Assembly: GCA_900540705.1 (NCBI GenBank)
Contig: UQGR01000042.1
Location: 1-14,417, forward strand
DNA: 14,417 nt
From: an uncultured Mollicutes bacterium
Lineage (GTDB): Bacteria; Bacillota_I; Bacilli_A; Acholeplasmatales; Anaeroplasmataceae
Reading direction: 5' to 3'
Under the pieces are notes generated by a model, which saw only the letters and a program-made list of their open reading frames with translations, did no database searches and was not told where the DNA came from. Below, piece after piece: positions 1 to 7,778 of the stretch (position 1 is the stretch's first letter; each line of letters starts with the position of its first letter). A program made the position numbers and the translations under genes.

Positions 1-7
1 GAAAAGA

Positions 8-60
8 GCTGTAAGTTCTAAACTCCATTTCTGAAATTTATTTCTTTACAGCCCCTTTTT
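8..60 (+). terminator. Possible terminator of an upstream gene
   Basis: GCTGTAA at 8-14 can pair with TTACAGC at 46-52, and a T-rich run follows from 55 onward. The loop is long (31 bases), which is unusual for an intrinsic terminator, so this is a modest call. If real, it closes a gene lying left of the window and separates it from the sigma factor gene. Confidence 0.35.
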
Positions 61-71
61 TTCTTTTTTTA

Positions 72-80
72 TGTTAAAAT
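72..80 (+). promoter_or_regulatory. Extended -10 promoter for the sigma factor gene
   Basis: TGTTAAAAT at 72-80 matches an extended -10 element (TGn plus TAAAAT). No good -35 lies at 17 bases; the nearest candidate, TTTACA at 45-50, is too far upstream. Transcription would begin about 40 bases before the GTG start at 126. This is inferred from the sequence alone. Confidence 0.4.
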
Positions 81-125
81 GAAAAAAATAAGACTTTATT
101 CGTTATTTAAAGTGAGGTGAGGATA

Positions 126-623
126 GTGGATCTTGAAAAAGAAGTAGAACGATATAAAAATGGATGTAATAAGGCATTTGACCATTTATATCAAGAGACC
201 GTTTCCTTAGCGCGTTTTGCCATTTATCAGTTCATTCCCAATCCAAGAAGTATTGAGGATTTATTGCAGGATGTCTATATGAAGGTATCGGTCTCTATTC
301 AGGGGTATTCCGCCAAAAGCTTCCGGGCTTGGATTTATACCCTAGCTAAGAATACTGCCTTGGATTATTTGAAAAAGAAAAAAGAAATTCTATCAGATGA
401 TCAGGTTCTTTCCTCTGGAATTCAGGAAACTCATCCTTATTTATATTACGCAATCCGTCACCTCGGGGAAATAGAACGAGAGGTTTTTCTTATGAAGGTT
501 TTGTGTGGCCACACAACGAAAAGGATTTCTGAAATTTTGAATTTACGGCCTTCAGTAGTGAACCAGTACTATTATCAAGCAAAGGAAAAATTAAAAGAAA
601 GCTTGGAGGAATTTCAGTTATGA
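126..623 (+). CDS. ECF-like RNA polymerase sigma-70 family factor
   Basis: A 165-residue protein with the two-domain layout of extracytoplasmic-function sigma factors. Region 2 lies at about residues 18-86, including SIEDLLQDVYMKV (core RNA polymerase contact) and FRAWIYTLAKNTALDYLKK (-10 recognition and melting). Region 4 lies at about 104-159, with the helix-turn-helix in TTKRISEILNLRPSVVNQYY for -35 contact. It would direct RNA polymerase to a small regulon. GTG at 126 is chosen because AGGTGA at 115-120 sits 5 bases upstream; an in-frame GTG at 117 lacks a usable ribosome binding site. Its stop overlaps the next gene's ATG by 4 bases (ATGA), so the two are probably translationally coupled. 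That arrangement is typical of a sigma factor with its membrane regulator. The family call is firm; the regulon and stimulus are unknown. Confidence 0.85.
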   Translation: MDLEKEVERYKNGCNKAFDHLYQETVSLARFAIYQFIPNPRSIEDLLQDVYMKVSVSIQGYSAKSFRAWIYTLAKNTALDYLKKKKEILSDDQVLSSGIQETHPYLYYAIRHLGEIEREVFLMKVLCGHTTKRISEILNLRPSVVNQYYYQAKEKLKESLEEFQL

Positions 624-2386
624 CTTTAAAAGAATATCAAAAAAAATTAAAAAAAGAATATCAAGATAGCTTTAAAAATTATGAAGTTAAACCGTCAGTA
701 CATCGGTTTAAATTTAAATGGTACTATGCTATTTTTGCAGTATTGTGTATTGGCTTTTTAGGGCTGTTGATTCAGCATGCTTATGTAGAAAGCTATAATT
801 CTAAGATTGATGCTTGGATAGAAAAAAATGCTGAGATAAGAAATAATCCCATCAGTATGGATTCTAGCAAGCTAAATGCTGTAGAATCCAATCAAGGATA
901 TAAGGACCTATTAGTAAAATATGGATTTCTCAATATTCCCCCTAAAAAAACTTCAATCCTACAATTGATTTTTATGGGCTCAGAGAAGAATGTGGGGTCT
1001 GAAGGGAATGGTAATGATTTAGAACTTATGCCACCTACTACGGATATGAATCAAGGACCTTCTTCCTTTCAAACCAATGTTCAAACAACTGGAATCGATG
1101 AGGCAGATATTGCGAAAAGTGATGGAACATATATTTATGCACTTTGTGATTCTGGATTAAAAATTTTTGATTTAAACGGAAATGTTGTTGTTACAGCGGA
1201 AGAGGATTGTGGGCAGCAGCTATTCCTTTATGAAAATAAGATTATAACCTTAGGAAGTAAAAAGGTAATGGTTTATGAATTTCGAAAAAATAGTCTTTCT
1301 TTATTCCATAAAGAGGAATTTGAAAGCTATGTGACAGCTAGACGGAAAAACAATTTTCTATACATTGTTACAAGCTCCGAAATAGAAGAGGAGAACCTAG
1401 ACTATGAAGTTTGTTTCCATGATGGGGTTAGTTCCCCCCAACGTCTTTATTCTATCCGAAAATTAGATTTAGAAACAGGAGAGGTTAATGAGGTACAAAG
1501 CTTAACTGGAAGTGTTGCAGCTGTTTATGCTTCCCAAAATGCCTTTTATCTAGCCTCTAGAGTAAGCTATAGAGATATAACTGCAATCTCTATGTATTCC
1601 TATGATTTAGAACCTATAGGAGTAATGAAGGTTCAGGGCTCTGTTTTAAATCAATTCTCTATGGATGAATTTGATTCTTATTTTCGGGTTGCTTATACGA
1701 ATCAAAGTGCTCCAGCAGAAGAACTAAACGCCATTTCCATATTTAGCATCAAGAATCAGTTAAAGGAAGTCGGAAGCATAAAGAAAGGGATAGGAAAAGG
1801 ACATCAAATCATAAAATCGGTGCGGTTTGAGAAAGAAACCTGCTATGTTGTGACCTATCTTAATACAGACCCATTGTACGAAATAGATTGTTCTAATCCT
1901 GAGGCACCTAAAATTGTATCTGCATATGAGGCTCCAGGGTATTCTAACTATCTCCATCATTTTCAGATAAAGGGTCAGGACTACGTTTTAGGACTTGGCT
2001 TTACAGATTCTGGAACCTCTACTAAGATTTCAGTTTATCAGGATACTGAGGAAACAACTCAAATCGGATATGATTATATTTTATCCTCAACCCATAAAGA
2101 AGTAGAAGTTCCTGATTATTATGGATATATTGATATTCAAATGTTTTCTAACCATAAAGCCCTGTTTTTCTATCAGGATGAGCAGTATCTCTATATGGGG
2201 GCGAAGATATACCACAATAAATATCTTATTTTTAAAATAGATGTAACAAATGAACAATATCCTGTGACGATTTATAAAGATTTTGAAATCTCCTACGATA
2301 AGAACCGTGGGGCTAGAGTTTTCCTTATCCATGGGACTATATATTTGTTTGATGGAAAGGTTTTAAAACTATCCTCCTGGAATTAA
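620..2386 (+). CDS. Membrane-anchored beta-propeller protein, candidate sigma regulator
   Basis: A 588-residue protein. Residues 1-33 are short, charged and lysine-rich, and 34-53 form one hydrophobic membrane segment (WYYAIFAVLCIGFLGLL). The rest should lie outside the cell. The motif TNVQTTGIDEADIAKSDG at 152-169 is the hallmark opening of the secreted beta-propeller family called Beta_propel in Pfam (COG4880-like). Repeated strand patterns such as YIYALCDSGLKIFDL and FLYIVTSS follow to the C-terminus. GGAGG at 605-609 lies 10 bases before the ATG. Overlap with the sigma gene suggests the cytoplasmic N-terminus may bind the sigma factor while the propeller senses an external ligand or surface state. 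This is inference: no recognised zinc-binding anti-sigma motif is visible. A plain cell-surface protein co-expressed with its sigma factor is the alternative. A strong terminator follows. Confidence 0.8.
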   Translation: MTLKEYQKKLKKEYQDSFKNYEVKPSVHRFKFKWYYAIFAVLCIGFLGLLIQHAYVESYNSKIDAWIEKNAEIRNNPISMDSSKLNAVESNQGYKDLLVKYGFLNIPPKKTSILQLIFMGSEKNVGSEGNGNDLELMPPTTDMNQGPSSFQTNVQTTGIDEADIAKSDGTYIYALCDSGLKIFDLNGNVVVTAEEDCGQQLFLYENKIITLGSKKVMVYEFRKNSLSLFHKEEFESYVTARRKNNFLYIVTSSEIEEENLDYEVCFHDGVSSPQRLYSIRKLDLETGEVNEVQSLTGSVAAVYASQNAFYLASRVSYRDITAISMYSYDLEPIGVMKVQGSVLNQFSMDEFDSYFRVAYTNQSAPAEELNAISIFSIKNQLKEVGSIKKGIGKGHQIIKSVRFEKETCYVVTYLNTDPLYEIDCSNPEAPKIVSAYEAPGYSNYLHHFQIKGQDYVLGLGFTDSGTSTKISVYQDTEETTQIGYDYILSSTHKEVEVPDYYGYIDIQMFSNHKALFFYQDEQYLYMGAKIYHNKYLIFKIDVTNEQYPVTIYKDFEISYDKNRGARVFLIHGTIYLFDGKVLKLSSWN

Positions 2387-2390
2387 AAAG

Positions 2391-2420
2391 AAAAAGGTAG
2401 ACCTCAGTGTCTACCTTTTT
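2391..2420. terminator. Bidirectional intrinsic terminator
   Basis: A perfect 12-base-pair stem: AAAAAGGTAGAC at 2391-2402 pairs with GTCTACCTTTTT at 2409-2420 around a 6-base loop. The A-run on one side and T-run on the other let it act in both directions. It ends the sigma/beta-propeller unit on the plus strand and rpmB on the minus strand. Confidence 0.92.
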
Positions 2421-2441
2421 TAAATCATAAGTATAGGGTAA

Positions 2442-2630
2442 TTATGCTCTTTCTACTTTGCCGCTCTTTAAAGCTCTAGCAGAAATCTTAACTTTCTTAA
2501 CGTTTCCGTTTTCATCTTTGATGCGTACAGTTTGAAGATTTGCTTTCCATGTACGACGCGTAGCATTTAAAGCATGAGATCTTTTATTCCCTGTTACTGT
2601 GGTTTTTCCAGTTATATAACATCTAGCCAT
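2442..2630 (-). CDS. rpmB: 50S ribosomal protein L28
   Basis: A 62-residue basic protein with the L28 opening MARCYITGKTTVTGNKRSHA, followed by RRTWKANLQ and a KVKISARALKSGKV tail. It is a structural protein of the large ribosomal subunit. Length matches the short bacterial form. Only one cysteine (C4) is present, so it is not a complete four-cysteine zinc-binding L28. AGGAGG (minus strand, 2638-2643) lies 7 bases before the start. It is transcribed alone, divergent from fakA. In many Bacillota rpmB likewise sits opposite the yloU-yloV(fakA) genes, which supports the call. Confidence 0.97.
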   Translation of the reverse strand: MARCYITGKTTVTGNKRSHALNATRRTWKANLQTVRIKDENGNVKKVKISARALKSGKVERA

Positions 2631-2676
2631 AGTTTTACCTCCTTATGACGATAAAATTAATTCATCAAGCCTTATT

Positions 2677-2705
2677 AGTATAACTTAAAATACCTATAAT
2701 TGCAA
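2677..2705 (-). promoter_or_regulatory. rpmB promoter
   Basis: Read on the minus strand, TTGCAA (2705-2700) and TATACT (2682-2677) are separated by exactly 17 bases, close to the vegetative sigma-A consensus. The -10 lies about 47 bases upstream of the rpmB start. Confidence 0.75.
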
Positions 2706-2754
2706 GAACTTTTTTTATTTTTTTCAATTATATTTAGGGAAATGTGAAAAGTAT

Positions 2755-2783
2755 TTGACTTTTTATAAAAAAATTGGTATAGT
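2755..2783 (+). promoter_or_regulatory. fakA operon promoter P1
   Basis: TTGACT at 2755-2760 and TATAGT at 2778-2783 are separated by 17 bases, a near-consensus sigma-A promoter. It lies about 210 bases upstream of the fakA start and would give a long leader. Confidence 0.7.
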
Positions 2784-2817
2784 TTTATGCAGCGCTATAA
2801 GGAAATGCAAATTTTAT

Positions 2818-2846
2818 TTTACATTTTTAAAATTTAGTGCTATAAT
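2818..2846 (+). promoter_or_regulatory. fakA operon promoter P2, extended -10
   Basis: TTTACA at 2818-2823 and TATAAT at 2841-2846 have a 17-base spacer, and TG at 2838-2839 makes an extended -10 (TGCTATAAT). This is the best-looking promoter in the window. It gives a leader of roughly 140 bases. The remaining intergenic sequence between rpmB and fakA (2631-2991) holds no convincing gene. Confidence 0.8.
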
Positions 2847-2940
2847 GTTAAATGAATTAAACATTTTAATACATTAGGGGTGATTTTATTCACGTTAAAA
2901 ATCATTATTTTTTGCTTATGTTTTATGAACTTTGATTTAA

Positions 2941-2956
2941 TATAGCTTAGGCTATA
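2941..2956 (+). promoter_or_regulatory. Short palindrome in the fakA leader
   Basis: TATAGC at 2941-2946 and GCTATA at 2951-2956 form a perfect 6-base inverted repeat around TTAG, 24 bases before the AGGAGG of fakA. It could be an operator or a small leader hairpin. It does not match the FapR site as I know it. The function is unknown. Confidence 0.3.
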
Positions 2957-2991
2957 CCATATATATTAATTTTATATTTAGGAGGATTACC

Positions 2992-4617
2992 ATGGCTGTT
3001 AGCAGTATTAGCGTAGCTCTTTTTAAAAAGATGGTAATGAATGGCGCTATTAATTTGAAAAATAACCATAAAAAAATTGATGAATTGAATGTTTTCCCTG
3101 TACCTGATGGTGATACAGGAACAAATATGTCTATGACAGTGATGTCAGGTGTAAGAGAAATGGACTCTTGTGAGTCATCCTCTATTATTGAGGTTGGTAA
3201 GGTCCTATCTCGTGGAGCTTTGATGGGAGCTCGTGGAAATTCAGGAGTTATATTATCTCAGTTTTTCCGTGGCGTGTATGTTGGAATGCAGAAGCTAGAT
3301 CATAATGAGCTTACGGTAGAGGATTTTATGAATTGTTTAGATTCTGGCTGTAAGGTTGCCTATAAGGCGGTTATGGAGCCAGTAGAGGGAACAATTTTAA
3401 CTGTAGTGCGTGAGGCTGCAGAAAATACAAAACAGCATTTGAATGAATTTAAAACAATTGATCAATTATTAAAGTATTATCATTCAGAGGCTCAGAAATC
3501 TTTAAATAATACACCGAACCTATTACCTGTATTAAAGGAAGCAGGAGTAGTGGATAGTGGAGGTGCTGGCTTTTTAGAAATTGTTGAAGGTATGATTATG
3601 GCCTTGAATGGTAAAATGCTAGAGGCTTCTGAGGCTACCCCTAAACAAGCTTCCGCTGCAGGAAATTTGGATGTGGAAATTAAATTCGGATATTGTACAG
3701 AATTTATTTTGGATTTAAAGGATCCTCAGAATTTTGATGAGGGAACCTTAAAGTCTGTTTTATCTATGCTTGGAGATTCCTTAGTTGTCGTTAAGGACGA
3801 TAATATTTGTAAGGTACATGTTCATACAAACCGTCCAGGACGTGCCTTAGAGGCTGCCCAAAAATATGGGGAATTTGTGACCTTGAAAATAGAAAATATG
3901 CGTTTACAGCATTCTAGCCTAAAGGAGGGCGCTTCTGATGAGGAAAGCCAGCCTAAAAAGCATTTTGCCTTAGTTGCTGTGTGCTTCGGCGAAGGAATTA
4001 GTCAAACCTTTAAGGATTTAGGAGTGGACTATATCATTGAGGGTGGTCAAACCATGAATCCTTCTACTGAGGCTTTTGTAGAGGCTTGTAAGGCGGTTCA
4101 TGCAGAAAATATCATCATCATTCCTAATAATGGCAATGTAGTGATGGCTGCTGCCCAGGCTGCAAAGCTGATGGACAAATCCCGTGTAGAGGTATTAAAG
4201 GCGAAAACGATAGCTCAAGGCTATGCTTCTTTAATGACCTTTGATGCTGAACAGACTATGGAAGCAAATTTAGAGGCAATGACTGAAGCTGTAGAGCATG
4301 TGAAAACGGGTGAGGTTACCTATTCCATCCGTGATACAGAAATTGGTGGAGTTAAAATTGCTGCTGGAGATTTCATGGGAATTGCGAATGGAGAAATTAT
4401 TGTTTCAACTAAGAATCAAAAGGATGCTTTGAATGGAACCTTGAAATCTTTGATTGATGAGGAAAGTCAGATTGTGACCTTCTTCTGTGGAAATGATGCG
4501 AAGGAAGAGGAAGTAGAGCTTCTTGAGGATATGTGCAGAAACTATAATTCTAGTGTTGAGGTTGAAATTATTGAGGGTAAGCAGGATATTTACTCCTATA
4601 TCATTGCAGTAGAATAA
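2992..4617 (+). CDS. fakA: Fatty acid kinase ATP-binding subunit FakA (YloV, DAK2/DegV fusion)
   Basis: A 541-residue protein. Residues 1 to about 205 are a DhaL/DAK2-type kinase domain: FPVPDGDTGTNMSM at 35-48 carries the metal/ATP-binding aspartates D39 and D41, with GARGNSGVILSQ at 79-90 and VVDSGGAGF at 186-194. A middle domain contains CKVHVHT at 273-279, the His pair conserved in FakA. A DegV-like C-terminal domain runs from about 320 to the end. In characterised Bacillota, FakA phosphorylates fatty acids held by a FakB (DegV) partner, giving acyl-phosphate for phospholipid synthesis; no FakB lies in this window. Length matches the family (about 550). AGGAGG at 2980-2985 sits 6 bases before the ATG. 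PlsX downstream makes the same acyl-phosphate intermediate. The usual Asp23-family yloU gene just upstream is missing. Confidence 0.93.
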   Translation: MAVSSISVALFKKMVMNGAINLKNNHKKIDELNVFPVPDGDTGTNMSMTVMSGVREMDSCESSSIIEVGKVLSRGALMGARGNSGVILSQFFRGVYVGMQKLDHNELTVEDFMNCLDSGCKVAYKAVMEPVEGTILTVVREAAENTKQHLNEFKTIDQLLKYYHSEAQKSLNNTPNLLPVLKEAGVVDSGGAGFLEIVEGMIMALNGKMLEASEATPKQASAAGNLDVEIKFGYCTEFILDLKDPQNFDEGTLKSVLSMLGDSLVVVKDDNICKVHVHTNRPGRALEAAQKYGEFVTLKIENMRLQHSSLKEGASDEESQPKKHFALVAVCFGEGISQTFKDLGVDYIIEGGQTMNPSTEAFVEACKAVHAENIIIIPNNGNVVMAAAQAAKLMDKSRVEVLKAKTIAQGYASLMTFDAEQTMEANLEAMTEAVEHVKTGEVTYSIRDTEIGGVKIAAGDFMGIANGEIIVSTKNQKDALNGTLKSLIDEESQIVTFFCGNDAKEEEVELLEDMCRNYNSSVEVEIIEGKQDIYSYIIAVE

Positions 4618-4639
4618 AGAATTTTGATAAAAAATTAGC

Positions 4640-4665
4640 ATGGTTGGAGAAATCCAACCATTTTT
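4640..4665 (+). terminator. Intergenic terminator-like hairpin after fakA
   Basis: ATGGTTGGA at 4640-4648 pairs perfectly with TCCAACCAT at 4653-4661 across a GAAA tetraloop, followed by TTTT and ATT. The T-run is short, so it may reduce rather than stop transcription into recG. No strong separate promoter was seen before recG. Confidence 0.7.
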
Positions 4666-4689
4666 ATTAAAGAAAAGGAGGTTTTTTTC

Positions 4690-6678
4690 TTGGAACTGAA
4701 AAATATTAAAAATATTGGCCCAGTAACTTTAGAACGATTGCATACAAATCAGATTTATAGTCCTAAGGATTTACTTTTACGCTTTCCCAAAAAATATTTT
4801 TTCTATAAGGTAGATAACGAAAATGCCTTTAGTGGAGAACAAATCTGTTTTCGTTGTGTCGTTAGCTCTAGACCTGTGGTAATAAAAACCTCTCGAAAGG
4901 CAAAAGCCTTTGTGTTCTATGCGATGGTGAATGGGAGTAAGGTCAAATGTATCATCTTTTCAGGAGATTATCTTCGTTTTCGCCTCCAAATGGGAATTTC
5001 AGCCATTTGTTATGGGAAGTATAAGGAAAAAGAAAAGGAGTTCAGTGTATCTACCATTTTTTTTGAGGATTTTGATTGTCGTATTGAATTAGATTATGGG
5101 ATTCCAGATATTAATAATTCTACGATTCAGCATGCCATACAAAGGGTACTTGACTCTGGATATCTATTAGAAGATGAATTACCAAAGGACTATATCGATA
5201 AATATCGTCTTTTGACAATGAATGAAATTGTTCGACTAGCTCACTTTCCTAAGGATATTTCCGATTGTATTAAGGTGAGAAGAAGAGTAAGGTATGAGGA
5301 CTTTTTCTGGTATACAGCTTCCTTGGAATCTTTACGGCTATTGCGGGGCTTTGAGCATAAATCTCCAAGAATTTATGACGAAATACGCTTGAATAATTAT
5401 ATTCAAGGGCTTCCTTATGAATTGACCACAGATCAAAAGAAGGTTATTGAAGAGTGTCTTAACGATTTACATTCCTCAAAAATTATGAATCGTTTGGTTC
5501 AGGGAGATGTTGGAAGTGGAAAGAGTATTGTTGCCTTCCTTGTTGCTGCTGCTACAGTTATGGCAGGGTATCAGGCCTCTATAATGGCTCCTACGGAGCT
5601 TTTGGCACGTCAGCATTTTATGAATTTTAAATTGCTCTTCCCTGAACTTCAGGTAGAACTTTTAACATCCTCCTGTAAGGAAAAAGAAAAACAGGAAATT
5701 CTATATAAGCTTCTGCATGGCCGAATTGATGTGATTATAGGAACCCACGCACTGATTGAAAACAAGGTGGTATTTCAACGGCTAGGTCTTGTCATCATTG
5801 ATGAGCAGCATCGCTTTGGAGTAAACCAACGGAAGGCTTTAATTGAAAAATTTAAGGGAGTGGATGCACTATATTTAACAGCGACGCCAATTCCTAGGAC
5901 TCTAGGACTTACTAGCTTTGGAGATTTAGATTTATCCATTATTCGTACAAAACCAGCACATCGTAAGGAGGTTATTACTGAGCTTTTATCCTATGACCAG
6001 CTAGCCTCTTTAGGAAAGACATTGAATCGTCATATTCTAATGGGAGAACAGATTTATATAGTTGTACCCTTGATTTTAGAAAATGACCAATTGGATTATG
6101 TAGATATTAAAAAGGCTTTTGAATGGTTCTCTTCTTTATTACCAGAAGCTAGAATTGAATTGCTTCATGGAAAAATGAAGGCAAAGGAAAAGGAAGAGGT
6201 AATGAATTTGTTTAAAGCCCATAGGATCGATTGTCTGATTTCTACTACAGTTATCGAGGTTGGAGTGGATGTGAAAAATGCGACGGTCATGGTAATTTTA
6301 GATGCTGACCGGTATGGATTATCCCAGATTCATCAGCTTAGAGGCCGGGTAGGGCGTGGTGAACGTCAATCCTATTGTTACCTAGTAAGCAGAAAAGAGG
6401 GCGTAGAGCGATTAGAAATTCTAAAGAAAACTACGGATGGATTTGTCCTTGCTGAAGAGGATTTTAAGCTTAGAGGTCCTGGCGATTATTTGGGAGAAGA
6501 CCAATCTGGCTTTGGCAGCTTGAATTTTGATTTTGATTCTAAGGATATTGCAATATGGAAATGTGCCTTGGATGATAGTAAGGAATTTGTTGCAAGATAC
6601 TTAAATGGTGGTATTACGAATAAAAAAATGGCTGCAATTCTTCAGCAGATTTCTGATAAAAAAACAAAAATTAACTAG
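4690..6678 (+). CDS. recG: ATP-dependent DNA helicase RecG
   Basis: A 662-residue superfamily 2 helicase, close to the family's usual 670-690. An N-terminal wedge/OB-fold region (about 1-240) precedes the motor. Motor motifs are the Walker A variant GDVGSGKS at 272-279, with Ser in place of the more usual Thr, DEQHRFG at 371-377 (motif II), TATPIPRTLG (motif III) and QIHQLRGRVGRG (motif VI). RecG remodels stalled replication forks and branch-migrates recombination intermediates. The TTG start is chosen because AGGAGG at 4676-4681 lies 8 bases upstream and the protein begins with the expected leader (KNIKNIGPVTLERL). The recG-plsX order is also found in Bacillus, where fapR lies between them; fapR is not present here. 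Confidence 0.97.
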   Translation: MELKNIKNIGPVTLERLHTNQIYSPKDLLLRFPKKYFFYKVDNENAFSGEQICFRCVVSSRPVVIKTSRKAKAFVFYAMVNGSKVKCIIFSGDYLRFRLQMGISAICYGKYKEKEKEFSVSTIFFEDFDCRIELDYGIPDINNSTIQHAIQRVLDSGYLLEDELPKDYIDKYRLLTMNEIVRLAHFPKDISDCIKVRRRVRYEDFFWYTASLESLRLLRGFEHKSPRIYDEIRLNNYIQGLPYELTTDQKKVIEECLNDLHSSKIMNRLVQGDVGSGKSIVAFLVAAATVMAGYQASIMAPTELLARQHFMNFKLLFPELQVELLTSSCKEKEKQEILYKLLHGRIDVIIGTHALIENKVVFQRLGLVIIDEQHRFGVNQRKALIEKFKGVDALYLTATPIPRTLGLTSFGDLDLSIIRTKPAHRKEVITELLSYDQLASLGKTLNRHILMGEQIYIVVPLILENDQLDYVDIKKAFEWFSSLLPEARIELLHGKMKAKEKEEVMNLFKAHRIDCLISTTVIEVGVDVKNATVMVILDADRYGLSQIHQLRGRVGRGERQSYCYLVSRKEGVERLEILKKTTDGFVLAEEDFKLRGPGDYLGEDQSGFGSLNFDFDSKDIAIWKCALDDSKEFVARYLNGGITNKKMAAILQQISDKKTKIN

Positions 6679-6706
6679 TTTTTAACTAGATAAAATGATA
6701 AAATGA
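6671..6706 (+). repeat. Compact repeats between recG and plsX
   Basis: TTAACTAG occurs at 6671-6678 and 6682-6689, which also makes an inverted repeat CTAGTT-TTT-AACTAG (6675-6689). TAAAATGA is then repeated head to tail at 6691-6698 and 6699-6706, just before the plsX ribosome binding site. They overlap the recG stop codon. They could be an operator for a lipid regulator, which is speculative in an AT-rich spacer. Confidence 0.4.
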
Positions 6707-6729
6707 TACTAAACAGGAGGAATTCGATT

Positions 6730-7734
6730 ATGTTTAAAATTGCAGTAGATGCAAATGGTGGAGATTATGGCGTAGATACTACAGTGTTAGGTAGTATGAT
6801 GGCTGTTCAAAAATATAAGGACTTAGAAATTATTCTTTACGGAGATGAAGAAAAAATAAAGCCTTTATTGACAGATTCTACTAGAATTACTATCGTTCAT
6901 ACCAAGGAAACTATAGATATGGGCGAAAAAGACCCTGTCAAGGCGATTCGAGGAAATAAGGAAGCCTCTTTATGTCTAGCGATGAAGGCATGTAAACTAG
7001 GAGAAGCAGATGCCTGTGTGACCAGTGGCCCTACCCAGTGTGTCGTTGTAGGAGCTCACTTATTAGTGCGACGTCTTCCACAGATGGACAGAGTGGCCCT
7101 GTGCCCGTTTATTCCTAACATGGATGGTCATCCAAGATTGCTGTTAGATGTTGGTGCTAACGTTGAGCTTAAAAAGGAACATTTAGGAAGTCTAGCTATT
7201 TTTGCCTCCGTTGTTTCTAAAGAAATTTTGAATGTTAAAAATCCTAAAGTAGGTCTTTTAAATATTGGATCAGAGCCTGGAAAGGGAAGAGAAATAGATA
7301 AGGAGGCTTACTATTATCTAAAGGATTTAGCAGGAATCAATTTTTATGGAAATGTTGAGCCTACAGAAATGATAAACTGTCCTTGTGATGTTGTAGTTAC
7401 TGATGGGTTTTCTGGTAATATTTGTTTAAAATCCATTGAAGGAACTGCCAAGGGAATGGCTACGATGCTATCAGAGGAGATAAAATCCTCCTTAGGTGGT
7501 AAAATTGGATATCTATTTATGCGTAAGAATTTAAAAAGATTTAAAAAGAGAATGAGCACCAAAGAGGTTGGCGGTGCTATGCTATTTGGATTGTCAAAGA
7601 TAGTGGTTAAGGCACATGGAAATTCTGATCCTTATGCGTTCTTTCATGCAATCCGTTTGGCTCGTGAGCTTGTAGAGGCTGATATCATCAATAAGGTTTC
7701 AGCTGAGCTTCCAAGCCCGGAGGTACAGGAATAA
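6730..7734 (+). CDS. plsX: Phosphate acyltransferase PlsX
   Basis: A 334-residue soluble or peripheral enzyme that converts acyl-ACP and phosphate to acyl-phosphate, the substrate of PlsY in phospholipid synthesis. Diagnostic segments are IAVDANGGD near the N-terminus (usually VDAMGGD), PVKAIR, LLLDVGANVE, VGLLNIGSEPGKG, FYGNVEPTEM and DVVVTDGFSGNICLKSIEG. Length is normal. ATG at 6730 is preferred because AGGAGG at 6715-6720 lies 9 bases upstream; an in-frame ATG at 6703 would add nine unrelated residues and read through that site. The stretch where most PlsX proteins have SAGNTGA reads TSGPTQC here (residues 98-104). Neighbouring acpP and fab genes are absent. The family call is firm. Confidence 0.94.
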   Translation: MFKIAVDANGGDYGVDTTVLGSMMAVQKYKDLEIILYGDEEKIKPLLTDSTRITIVHTKETIDMGEKDPVKAIRGNKEASLCLAMKACKLGEADACVTSGPTQCVVVGAHLLVRRLPQMDRVALCPFIPNMDGHPRLLLDVGANVELKKEHLGSLAIFASVVSKEILNVKNPKVGLLNIGSEPGKGREIDKEAYYYLKDLAGINFYGNVEPTEMINCPCDVVVTDGFSGNICLKSIEGTAKGMATMLSEEIKSSLGGKIGYLFMRKNLKRFKKRMSTKEVGGAMLFGLSKIVVKAHGNSDPYAFFHAIRLARELVEADIINKVSAELPSPEVQE

Positions 7735-7778
7735 TATTAGGTTCAATATTATAAATATATATTTTAGGAGATGATTTT

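Noticed and set aside
80..103. Possible ECF-type autoregulated promoter (TGAAAA then CGT) before the sigma gene
   Set aside because: The match to known ECF promoter elements is loose and lies in an A-rich run, so it cannot be separated from chance.
2880..2943. Possible 21-codon leader peptide starting at GTG in the fakA leader
   Set aside because: No properly spaced ribosome binding site and no recognisable composition; a chance frame in AT-rich sequence.
6703..6729. Upstream ATG for plsX at 6703
   Set aside because: It reads through the AGGAGG used by the ATG at 6730 and adds residues not found in the family.
7731..7752. ATAATATT/AATATTAT inverted repeat between plsX and rnc
   Set aside because: Entirely A/T stem without a T-tract; likely chance in an AT-rich spacer.
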